Shown here in pieces: positions 36,455 to 47,365 of a DNA stretch of 64,000 nt. The stretch spans positions 20,143-84,142 of the forward strand of contig NW_019029064.1 in assembly GCF_002105155.1 (NCBI RefSeq), given 5' to 3'. Source of the DNA: Lobosporangium transversale. Its lineage: Eukaryota > Mortierellomycota > Mortierellomycetes > Mortierellales > Mortierellaceae. The translations under genes were made by a program, and so were the position numbers. Positions within the stretch are counted from its first letter, which is position 1; each line of letters begins with the position of its first letter. The notes below the pieces were generated by a model. The model had not been told where the DNA came from. It saw nothing but the letters and a program-made list of their open reading frames with translations, and did no database searches.

Positions 36455-36494
36455 AAACTTTTAGAGAGGTTAGTTCAAAAACCAGTTTCGACTG
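36455..36494. repeat. Right TIR of pogo element
   Basis: Intact inverted repeat ending GTTTCGACTG, followed by the TA target site. Serves as reference for the interrupted left end. Confidence 0.85.
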
Positions 36495-36496
36495 TA

Positions 36497-37256
36497 CATG
36501 TGAAGCACTGGATCTGATCAAGAGGAGAGGGCTTCGAAATACAGGCTCCTTGTCGACAGTTTACAGATCTTCTTGATCTTGTAAAAAACGATAAAAGTAT
36601 TTGTCAAATGGTATAAACGGATGTAATGATTGTGCATTATTACACATTCATTCAAACTCTGATCCAACCAGTTTTTTGACTCTAAACCAACGCTCTACGA
36701 CGCATGTTACTCCTTCAAGTCCTATAGCTCGATGGTGATCATGGCTGAAATTTAGGAATCCTGGGTCTTTCAGATCTGCTAGTTTATCTAAGCAAGCTGC
36801 CCAGTTTAGTTAGAATCTCTAGCCCGGTAGAAGTCCAAGTGGAGACGCGCAACCACCAGGGCACTTTCACTTCTACTCGCCTTTAAACAGGTAAAGAGTC
36901 TGGTACTCTTTATTAACATTTTATTTTATTTTACTAACAGAAGCGTCATTCTTATGCCCAATTGCTTGTTGGCTGTTATATCTAATATTTAACACTTTTT
37001 TTTTTATGTCTTCCACTTCATGATCACATTGATAATAAAATCTGGTTATCTGGATTCCTGTAGCTACGAGAAAGCAAGGGCGCAGATATTGAGAAGATCA
37101 AAACTATCATGAACATACTCATGCTTTAATTAGACCTGCCAACATTTTGAATGCAGAATTTATTGTTTATTCACATCTCGATTCAACCAAAGCTCAACTA
37201 CAAAAGCCAAGTCCTCTATTCCCTTGTTAAATGCGAATGGGATTTTATCACTAGTT
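36497..37256. other. Spacer after pogo element
   Basis: About 760 bp, downstream of the nucleoporin gene. AT-rich, a T10 near 37000, no gene or repeat recognised. Confidence 0.5.
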
Positions 37257-40200
37257 TTAGAAGATAGATTCACGCTGTACATTCTCAAGATACAGTCTTA
37301 CATCTTCATTGAGTTGCTGTTGAATATTCTTTAGGTCTCTCAGCTGATCTTTCGACTTTGCGTCATTGGTAGTCCCATGATCCTCTGCATGTTGAATGTG
37401 CTTTTGTAGTTGCTCAAAGATTTCATCCAACAAAGAATACGGCAGCCAGCGCGCGTTAGAATGGCGAGAAATTAGTTCATCTGGTTTCATTGCCTAATGT
37501 TACAATCATAACAAAAATAAAGTCCGGTTAGTAAACATTCAAATGGGAGATTGCCCGTTATCCCGAGTCAGTAAGCAAAATAAGATTAATTTTCACTTAC
37601 TGCATTGATCACGAGAGAGGCGAATTTGGCTGCTCTTTGCAATGCTCCGAACTTGAGATATAAGCGTATCAAATCCTCAGGATTATGATTCTGTTGGGCA
37701 ATTCAATAAGATTTAGATGTCTGCGGAATATGTGATAGCATGTTCCTAGTTTTACCACAATATAAAAAGAGTGCAAGTCAAGATATTTACCAGGTAGTGC
37801 TGGATCAACCATGGCTGTAAATCAAAATCCGGGTTGACCATCAATATGTTCTCTACTACCACTGAATGGTATTTGTAGTTTGTTGCAGCGCTATCATATC
37901 GCTCGAGATAAGATTTGAGAGTTTGCAACGATGACGCCGAATTTAACCTATCCATTATCGAGAAGTTCCCTATTGACACGATAAAATCGGGATCGTTCTT
38001 AGTTGCTATTTTTTTCGAGGCTACTATCGTTGTTATTGGCAACCACAAATTATATCAGATTGTTAAATATAGGCTTTTTGACAGCCAACGCGACATATTA
38101 AACATCTGTCAACTCTACTCTTATGCTTCATCAACTTGTTTTCATAACACCCGAGTTATTAAAGATAGCTATTAGGTGCATTCTTGGATAAACCAAGGTA
38201 ATGGCTTTGACTAGTTTCACTCTTCATCCTTCTTTAGGGTGACGTTTTTTTTTTTTTTTTTTTTTTTTTTTTGGGGGGGGGGGTTTATCATTATATTAAT
38301 GCGAGTGAATGTATGCGTAGCTCCCTCTACAGTTTGATTCATTTTGGCAAGTAGGTTTGTGTAGTTTGCAGCAAGAGAAACGTGCGTAGTTTTCCTGCAT
38401 TTTACTGTGTCGGCAAGTAAATATGTTTACTTTATAGCAATATGAAGGCAGGGAATATGTGTAATCCTCTTGAAATCACACTAGAGTAAGAGGACTATTG
38501 ATGATCTGATGGTCATTAACTATTACATTTGTAACTAATTAGCCATCAAAGCATTATACAAACCATACGATGTCGGATTACAAGGAAAAGTTCGAACTTG
38601 ACTGGATTTGTCCATAAAAACTATTGAATAGACCTTGTATTCTAAAGGTCAATAAATACAGCCACAGATATTGGCGCACATGACATGCAGATAAAAAAAA
38701 TCTGTTACGAACTAGAGCACCACTTCCGCCTTTACGCTAAAAAAACAACAAAAGTGCACCAACGTGAGCTTGAAGAAACTGAGCGTACCAGTCATTAAAG
38801 ATATAGAGGCATTTTTGAGTGAATGTGTCGGGAGCAAGAACATGTCAACCGTTTTTATGTTCTCAAACCCTGACCAATTCGAGATTCCAGCGTTCATGCT
38901 CTCTTATACATTAGAAGAGCAAGTTGAAATACTTGACATATATCATTATCTCAAAAGCTGAGAAGAAGTCCTCGCAATCAGGGTTCCCCGCAGGTCTTTT
39001 GGGTGCTTAATGAGCATCTACCTTCCGAGAAAACAGCCTTGCACGCTCCGATACGAAGACAAATGTATGATGGTCAAAAGTTATCCAAGAGGGACTCATT
39101 ACGTCATCGATTGCAAAGAGCACATGCACAAGGAGGGCACACCGGTTGCCGGGATGGAAACAAATACGGTCATTCAAACATTGAAGCATTTCGCTAAAGA
39201 GCACGGGCACTCAACAGTTAGAGGCCTCAAACAAATCAGACAAATGCCAATCAGAGATCAACGCTTGGTGAGAAAACGAGGATTCGAAGGATAGCGAAGA
39301 ATGTGTACAGACTATAAGAATAAGTGAATACCAATATCCTGTGTATCAGTGGTGGCGTGGTGTTTCTACATTGCAGAAATTTTGGATCGGATTCTGAACA
39401 AAATTAGGATGCTTTAAGGTAGATCTCCAAGGCTTTATTTATTTTATTTTGAGAACGTCTTGGCATCATCTCAATTGAACGTCTAAATTGAATTATCCCA
39501 ATCCTGTGTGAATGCGTATACTACTCTTGCTCTAGCCTTAAATCGCTTAGATATTTGTCCACTAGCAACTTGAATACAATATCAAGATCTAAGTCGTGCA
39601 TTAGCGCTAATGAGGTTGCTTCCTCATAGCATCCACGCTGAACAAGTAATAGTTGAGTTTCTCTTGCTGACATCGTCAAGGCAGCTATAGAAATGTACAT
39701 AGATACGAAACATGTTCATCTTTATATGAGCATAACGATCCTCTGGCAATTGTAAAATAATGCAGGTTCAGCTTGTTCAAAAGTACGGGGCCTACCTGGG
39801 ATGACTTCGTCAGGGATTTCAGTCACAAGCAACAGCTTGGCCTTAATCAATTGAAATTCCTGTTTGAGGTCTGTCAATTGTAAAATCTCACGCTTGCAAG
39901 GTACGCTTACACACCGACGATCAAGTAGAGCACTAGAGGTTGGGTTCTGGAGAGAGTCGTTTAATCGTCTTCTTTTGGAAGGCTACATAAATCACAAAGA
40001 CATTAACTTGTTAAATGTTTGTTTGCTTATGGACATCATCAAATATAAATATCGCTTTCATATTGTGTTACCTCTTCAATGGCCACACCTGCTAGTTCAA
40101 TCGATACCCAGGCGTTAGAAGAGTCAGCTGCTTGGAGAGCATTGATGGCGGCCAAATAAGCTGAACCCGCCTCTGTTAAAAGTCTCCAGACAGTCTCTGT

Positions 40201-40292
40201 CCTGTTCGTTCCATCACACAGTCTTCTTGCATATTGACACATGATTGTAGCAGCTAGTAGTAGAATAGTGGGTAGTTATTATCTCTCTCTCA

Positions 40293-40346
<54 letters not shown>

Positions 40347-43300
40347 CATTGAGTATTCCACATACCCTTTTTGTATTCGCACCGGTAAATGTAATACGAG
40401 TAGAGAATTTTGTAATTGTCGGGTTTAGAGAGGACTGCGTTTTGTTCAGCTTTTGATTTAAGTAACTGTTCCACTTGATCTTGAAGTCCATTGAAAGGGA
40501 ATAGGCTGAGTTTTGCCCCATCACCATTATCGCATATTATCTTGACAAACTTTCTCAGAGCTGATCTCTTACTAAGGACAGATAATCAAAAGTTAGGTTT
40601 CGCGTTAGTAAGTGCCGGAGAGAGAGTACAAGACCTAATAAGACTTCTAACATCATCCAAAATACACCATACAGGCCGTCTTGTGGAAGTAACATCATTG
40701 CATTGAAAGCACTGTCGTAAGCGCCAATAGCCAGGGCAGAATCAATGATCACTTCTAGAAGGCTCCGGATCCGTACATCTGCTTTAGAATTCTACGTTAC
40801 ATAAACAATGCCGAAAACAAAGGCAATTAGGATTGGCTTAAACAAAGTACAGTTCGCACTACAGCATACGATACTCACATGAAGAATGTCGCTCAGAGCT
40901 ATCTTAGCAATAGTAATGGCTTGTTCATGAGCGCCATGTTCCACCAACAGTCTGATCACATTGTCGTAATATTCCTCGAGTTTTGTATGCCCTCTAATGA
41001 CGCCTGTAGAGTAATCGAGTTGCATGATATCCAATTCCTGTTCCACTTCCTTAAGACCGTTTCCTAAAAGAGGAAGGCAGAGATGCCATAAACGGGGTTA
41101 GAGACACATGGTTTCAAAAAAGAAGGCTACATATTGCGATTTTTACGAGGATTACCGTACCAAAACAGGTTATGACGGCCATAAATTGTTCTATAGCTTG
41201 CGTTGGTTTTGCTTGACTTAATAAGACTCTTCCACGATAATAGGAGAGGGATGAAGCTGTTGAGACAATGTCCAAAAACTGTGCTAGCAGTTTCATCTCG
41301 TTGAGTTTCGAGAGATGCTGAGCTAATCCTGCATGATACATGGCTTCTGTCTCTGAACGCTGACTACGAATTCCTATGACATGCAGAAATGTCGATACGA
41401 CGCGTGGTACGGCAAAGTAAATAGGAAATTCAACCGTACTTATTTTTCCAGTCTTTGACGTCATTGTTCTTAAGAGGCTGGCTGTCAACCGCTCTCGGAG
41501 AGTTACTTGTGGATTATTAAGATTAGCTTCATCAACATGCATCTTTGAAAGTTGTTGTTCTAGCTCCATGCTAGTCGATGTTGGGGCTGAGAGAGCCTGG
41601 TTAGAGATCCATTTTAAAAGCATAAGCGACTGTGTCACACGCATTGCACTGGAAAGGAGCTGGGCTTCGTCCTGTACCCAGGCTCTATAAGAGCGGGGCG
41701 AGCTGAAGATGGTAGCAAGAAGAATGAGGACATTTTGGGCGATGGTGTATCGGCTGGAGGCAAGTTGCTGGATACTTGTTACAACAAGGGTTTCATAGGG
41801 GAGAACGCGGCGGTGAGGTATTGGTCCTGCTTGATTAGTATCAGAGCTAGTGTCTTCGCTATGAGCAAGCTGCAGAGTGAGATATCGAAAGACATCTGCA
41901 GGTGATTTGCATGCCCCCACTAAGTTCCTTGCTCTGTTCATATCAGCTTTGGAGATGTAATAGGGAAGATGTTCTTGCGATAAGATTTCAACGAAATTCC
42001 TAGGCCCATTCGTTAATGAAAGCTGGCAAATAGTATTTTCCAAGTTCTTTGCTGATTCATTTGTGATGTTGTGGGACAAATGGTCGATCGCTCGGAAAAC
42101 TTTAGCAATATCATGACGAAGAGCCTGATCTCGAAGTCTAGGGTACGTGCTTCTTAGCTGAGATGGCGGGGAAGCAATGAATTGTGTCACTTCAAATTGT
42201 TTGTCCTGGAAGGTATGATAAAGAATTTCGGAATCGTCACACGCCGTAAGAAAGCTAAGAGAATCTTGCTTGATGATGACCATATATCCTGTATCCAATG
42301 CAATGGATAGACCAAGCGCTCTAGATGCTTCATGATCAAGTTTAGCGCAATACGAAATAAACCGGGTCCAACCAATAATCTCCCTATGTCTGATCCGCTC
42401 ACGTTCAACAAGAGAAGCCCCAGGAGGTGTCCTAACAAAAAGCGCCTCAATCACCTGCGACTCCAGGTCGACATTGGGTGTATACTCGCGATCTTGAAAA
42501 AGCGTTTTCAGTGCCCGAATAATAGTGCATTCAGAGAAATGCCCAGAGGTGAAGATAACGTCAGCATAGTACTTGGATACATCCTTGACTGAATCGTCTA
42601 CATGGCTCATGGACTTGACAAATCCAGTTAAAGGCATCTGCATAGCTACAGGCCACCAACGGCCATTCAAAAGAGGACGTTTACTGAATTGGTGATAGTG
42701 CTCTCGCTCGACTACTGGATCGTCGATTTGTAGATATTTTACGCATATTCTCACATCACTTTGCCAAACGCCCCAGATGTAAAATCCAGCTTGGTTTTCG
42801 TTGGGGATAATACTCCAGTTGATTAGGTGTGCGGGGCTAGATCCGGGGCTTAACGCTGACTGTGACCGGAGAACAGTAGTTGATCCTCGGATAAAATCAA
42901 TGTCCTCTATGGTGTCGATCCGAGAAGTGTATATGGACAAGTGGACATCATTATCGGTAGGCATATAGGCTACTAGGCGGATTACCCATGGCATTGCTGG
43001 GTTAAAGAGGACTCCTAAGTGTGCTCGGGAAGAGCTGCTGAGCGCCTCCTGTATATATCCGGCATCATTAGGCGAGGCGGGACACCTTATGACTTGTAAG
43101 CGCTGATGGCGAACAGACCATACACGGATTGTTCTGTCCTGATGAAGCGTAAAGAGTAGAGTATCATTATGTATGTTATGGGTTTCCAAGGCCAAAATGT
43201 TCAAACCGGAAGTTTGATGGGGTCCAGTTGTTGTAGACTTATTGTAATCTGTAGATGAAGTTAATATAGAGCGAAGTTTATGGAGTGCTGAGCCATCCTG

Positions 43301-44043
43301 AGAGATGCTAGGGTGATATGAATCATCATGGAGCTCGGACACCTTCATTTCCGTATGGACTATAGAAAAAGCAGGCCGTCTATTTCTTCAGTTGCTATCT
43401 CCACCCATCAAAACCAAACACCAATCAATATTCTATCATCCGTATCAACATTACCATTTTGATTAGTGTCCTCAGCTAATAGAGCTCCCTTGATAAGTAA
43501 GAGACTGCCGTCTGTCAGAGCTAATGCAGCCTGCCTGTCTCCAAGGTATTTAAAGAGCTTTGGCGCAGCAGTTGCTGCGTATCTGATCTGCAGAGCGGAC
43601 GCGTATCCGTCAGGTGTACTCGAGGTCAGGAAATGGCTCAAGGCCGTGATATTCAGCCGATAAAGCACACTGTCGACTGTCATAAGCATTATAAATATTC
43701 CTCCTTGTTGCGTTAGCGCAGCAACGTGTATTCCTGTAATAATCGGCGCATGAAATCGAAAGGAAATTTGTCCAGTAGGTGCGTTCTCTTTCCCTGAAAG
43801 TAGGATAAGCTCCAACACAGTGGCATTTTCCCTGGTCCTCCAAACAACAGATTTCGCATACTGGTTGGGGAATGCAAAAACGCCTCCGTAATTTTCAAAT
43901 TTTCGACTATCCTCATGTAGTTGGTATTGTTGAATATTTCGAGGACAAGGGACAGTGTGTGTTGTAGAATGACTGGTTTCAACAAAGGAGTCGATTTGAA
44001 CTGGAACTTCCTTGAGCCACCACATTGGTGCGATGGAGGCCAT
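37257..44043 (-). CDS. Nucleoporin Nup160/Nup120-like
   Basis: Eleven exons: 43422-44043, 41161-43359, 40879-41063, 40673-40791, 40366-40571, 40072-40253, 39796-39982, 39525-39684, 37791-37947, 37601-37690 and 37257-37493. They close to 1447 residues with every phase matching. The N-terminal half is a beta-propeller with the family signature HQDRTIRVWSVRHQRL; the rest is an alpha-helical solenoid with Nup160-type motifs (LRKFVKIICDNG, AAINALQAADSSNAWV, LKSYLERYD, NPEDLIRLYLKFGALQRAAKFA, and a final RWLPYSLLDEI). It is a member of the Y-complex scaffold of the nuclear pore. One intron (37948-39524) is about 1.6 kb, far longer than the others, and contains a transposase relic. Another holds a T34-A15 tract. 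Confidence 0.93.
38245..38283. repeat. T30G10 homopolymer junction
   Basis: About 30 T followed directly by about 10 G on the plus strand, inside the long nucleoporin intron. Likely length-variable. Confidence 0.8.
38740..39145 (+). pseudogene. Relic of pogo transposase N-terminus in an intron
   Basis: Aligns by eye with 33980-34370 of the pogo element: shared blocks include accaacgtgagcttgaagaaa (transposase RELEE), gagcaagttgaaatactt (EQVEIL), tatatcattatctc and ctaccttccgag. All frames carry several stops and indels. Nothing matching the DDE part was found next to it. It lies within a nucleoporin intron on the opposite strand. Confidence 0.75.
40297..40345. repeat. T34-A15 homopolymer palindrome
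   Basis: About 33-34 T followed at once by 15 A in the nucleoporin intron 40254-40365. The two runs can pair with each other. Confidence 0.8.
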
Positions 44044-44345
44044 AGTGGTGCAACGATGATTGTGTTGTTGTTGTTATTATTACTGCACGAAAGCCATGCA
44101 AACTGGGTTAGAGAATTAGTGGCGTGAGCGAGAACAGGATCATCGATCGGGCTGCACAATGATGCTTGTTTAAAAAGACGCGAAAGTGTACAAAATAGTG
44201 TACGCTTGTTGTGATTGGTGTAGCACATGCGATTTCTTTGGACATTCCACGTGCAATGAGTGAATCCTTTGTGAAACCAACCACCCGTTGGTTCCATTAA
44301 AATGTTCATGTTTTATTCACACATTCTTATTCAACGAAAAGTCTG
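44044..44345. promoter_or_regulatory. Shared divergent promoter, nucleoporin/SMP3
   Basis: Only 302 bp separate the start codons of the minus-strand nucleoporin and the plus-strand mannosyltransferase, so both promoters must lie here. It contains a (GTT/ATT) run near 44060-44080. No individual factor site is assigned. Confidence 0.45.
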
Positions 44346-47058
44346 ATGCACCGTCGACCCAGACCACTCTCAACGGCTACAAGGTCTCTCTACTTGGTGC
44401 TACTCGCATTACGCATTCTTAGCGCCTTTGCACCTGGCTATATACATCCAGACGAGTACTTCCAGTCCGCCGAGATAACTGCAGGCAGGATCTAGGAACC
44501 TTATTATCAAGATTAAGCGCATTTTTTTTTTTTTTTACATAATTCTCGTCTTAACCTCGAGTTTTAATATCCCTTATTGTCATATCTTTTCTACAGGCGA
44601 CGTTTTTGGCATAGATGTTTGCCTCCCATGGGAATACCAGCCAAACTTACCATGTCGCTCTATTCTTATACCGTAATAATTAATTTTATTATCTTACTGC
44701 CAGGTTCCTACTATGTTACTCAAATCAAGCTGAAATGTTGCCTATATTAATTGCTTACTATTACTATTTCATCAACATAGAGCTATCTCCACCGCATTAC
44801 CTTTCGCAATTCTCAAAAGATGGATCAACCTCCAGACAGGTGATGATATGAAAGACGAGGAATATGTATATATATTTATATAGGAAATAACCGCCTCAAC
44901 TAACATATATAGATATATTCTTGATAACACCAGCAGATCAATACGTTACCGCGCGCTCGCTCTTCCTGACACAAAGACTAGCCTTTCTCCTACTCTCTGT
45001 CGTAATTGGTAGAAATACGGTTTCTTTTAGTTAAAATGATGGTTGTCAACTCAAATCCAAATACTCATATCACGTACTTCTCGCTTTTAAAAACTCCAAG
45101 CAGACTGGGCAGTATTAGGAATAGCACGCCAGATCAGGCGATCACCTTCCATCGCACTGTTACTTGTCTCATCATCCTACGTCACGCTCGCCTACCATAC
45201 GCATCCTTTCTCAAATACTGTCGAGACAACGGTCCTTGCGCTATGTGCACTGCTGCTTGGACGTATTATTCAAGAGCAGGAATCGCCAGAAGAAACGAGA
45301 ACTAGTATAGGGGCTAGGCCATCAAAACCAGATACGACACACCCTACAGGAGCCCCGGAATTAAGGACAACGTCACCAATTCTTTCTTTTGGATTAGGAA
45401 TCCTGTTCTCTATAGGAATCTTTACTAGGATCACATTCATTCTTTATGGCTTTCCTTTGGGCATCATGTTCCTAGGCCTTAATATGAAGGCATCGTTCAA
45501 TGGCTGCAAATCACTGTAAGTAACAGATCTCTGGCAAGTGATGCCTTTACTAAAGACGCACAAGTATTGCAGAAATCTAATTGGCTCTTTTCTAAATCTT
45601 TATTTCTGTCCATATCCACATCCACATCCATAGTTTAGCAGGAGTAAGGCAGTTTGTTATTTCATGCATTCCCCTTGCTATAGGGCTAGGAGGTACAGCT
45701 ATACTATCTATCCTTGTTGATTCATTCTATTTTGGAAAGCTGGTTATTATTAACAAGATCAGTGGACAAGCCTTGACATCTCGAGAGCTGCTCTCTACTA
45801 GTCCTTTGGAATGGACGAATCTCTCCTACAAAGGATCATTAGTCATGACAATGCTCAACAATATAAAGTACAATTTGAAGGAAGAGAATTTGGCCCAACA
45901 TGGGCTTCATCCGAGATTCTTTCATGTGCTCGTAAACTTCCCAGTACTCTTTGGAAATCTTGCCTGGATTGGGCTTAGCACGCTCTTGTCTAAAGTTCGA
46001 GCCAGAGAATGGAGAAGCAAGAATAAACTCATCACAGGTCTGTTTAACAAATTGCATTTACGATGATAATGATAACGAAAGTAATTATAACAACACATGA
46101 AGAAATATATTGACTAAGCTTTTTTTTTTTTTTTTTTTTGCATTTCTCTAAATAGCTCTGTCGTACTCAGGTATTTGTGGAATTTCAGTTCTGTCGGCCA
46201 TGCCTCATCAAGAAGCAAGGTTTTTGACACCGCTGATTTTGCCCCTTGTTATCTCGCTTTCTGGGCGTATTTCAAAATTGGGTTGCAAGTTTTGGGTATT
46301 GTGAACATCATTATCTACGCAATGTTAATATAATGAGTAAAAACATTTTTTATTTTTTATTTTTTTATTTTTCAGTAATTTATTAACTCGTTAAACCCAA
46401 TGCATTATGTTGGGCTACACTGGGAAATAAATAGCCCTTATGGCTTTTGATCAATTTGACAGGGGCCATAATCTTTGGAGCATTTCATCAGTCTGGGGTT
46501 GTACCGGCGATAAATTTGGTCCAGCATCAATCTCTAGGGTTTCAAGACTGCCATGTGGTCGAGCCAACAAATACGCATGCCATATGCACAGTATATCCAT
46601 CTCAGAGTGGTAAGTCGAGTCAAATGAATCTCATTTATTATTCTAACTATTGATTGACTAGCATTATTGTTTGACAACAATAAGGTTGTTTAACTCTTTC
46701 CCCAATGAAAACTTTAGGTGTGTTACATATGGATGATGGCATGAGCTATACTACTCACGTTGTCTTTTATAAGACTTATATGCCTCCCCACCATCTTTTT
46801 GGATATAATCGCTTAGCAGCAAAGGGCTGCAACGTAGATTTAAAGATCTCTGATTGGCGTCAGAAATCCCGAGTAGAGGTTGTTGCAGATCTCATTGCGG
46901 AGAGACAAAGAGTGCCGTTAGCGCCTGACGTAGATTTACGGAAAAAGCTGCTAGAAGAAAAAGGAGGAAAGGCTGTTATTTTTAGGAGGATAGGTCCAAA
47001 GCAGTTTGAGCGGTATGGATACCTTAAAAATAAGGCAATAGACTCTATAATAAGATGA
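44346..47058 (+). CDS. SMP3: GPI mannosyltransferase 4 (Smp3/PIG-Z)
   Basis: Nine exons: 44346-44484, 44597-44672, 44781-44839, 44913-45008, 45101-45515, 45649-46037, 46156-46281, 46463-46609 and 46718-47058, closing to 595 residues. The N-terminal GYIHPDEYFQSAEI with the catalytic Asp-Glu, followed by GDVFGIDVCLPWEY, is the GT22 hallmark. Further family motifs are TRITFILYGFPLG, DSFYFGKL, HGLHPRFFHVLVNFP, PHQEARFLTPL, FGAFHQSGVVP and FYKTYMPP. It adds the fourth mannose to the GPI core in the ER, which yeast requires. The first intron appears to use a GC donor (44485). The donor after exon seven is uncertain because the following bases (CKFWVL) still look coding. Confidence 0.9.
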
Positions 47059-47365
47059 CCTCTGGATTTAAATACTAACGGTTATTTTACTGCATTCAAC
47101 TTTATAGCACTATTTTAATTGCGCCTGCGACCGTCGACTTTTCTCGCGAATACTTTTATGAAAGCAGGGATTCAATAGCAAGACATGCTAACTTGGATCA
47201 TCTCGACATTATATTACAGAATCCACTCAAATACTTGTCGCTAAACATTTTCTATCTCTAATATAGTTTTTTTTTTTTAAAAAAAAAAATGCAATATTGC
47301 TCGTAATAATCTAATGGCTGAGAATGGAGGTGAAATTGGTAGTAAACAAATTATTCCACAGGGCT
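47059..47365. terminator. Convergent 3' spacer
   Basis: 307 bp between the 3' ends of SMP3 (plus) and the STRA6-like gene (minus), with a T10A11 junction near 47270-47290. It must contain both polyadenylation regions; exact signals are not assigned. Confidence 0.4.

Larger units (their letters stand above)
33667..36494 (+). mobile_element. pogo/Tigger-like DNA transposon, 2828 bp
   Basis: The ends are CAGTCGAAACTGG at 33667 and its complement CCAGTTTCGACTG at 36482-36494, each bordered by TA (33665-33666 and 36495-36496), the target of the Tc1/mariner superfamily. The inverted repeat is about 40 bp and continues through GAACTAACCTCTCTAAAAG; the left copy is split by a 39-bp hairpin insertion. 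The interior carries a transposase with a CENP-B-type DNA-binding region and a DDE domain, interrupted by two stops, so the copy is not autonomous. Confidence 0.9.

Noticed and set aside
40214-40527. Lys-rich/Phe-rich frames on both strands
   Set aside because: Read-through of the T34-A15 tract in a nucleoporin intron.
43713-44309. Minus-strand frame of 198 codons at the nucleoporin 5' end
   Set aside because: Out of phase with the clearly homologous nucleoporin exon that starts at 44043.
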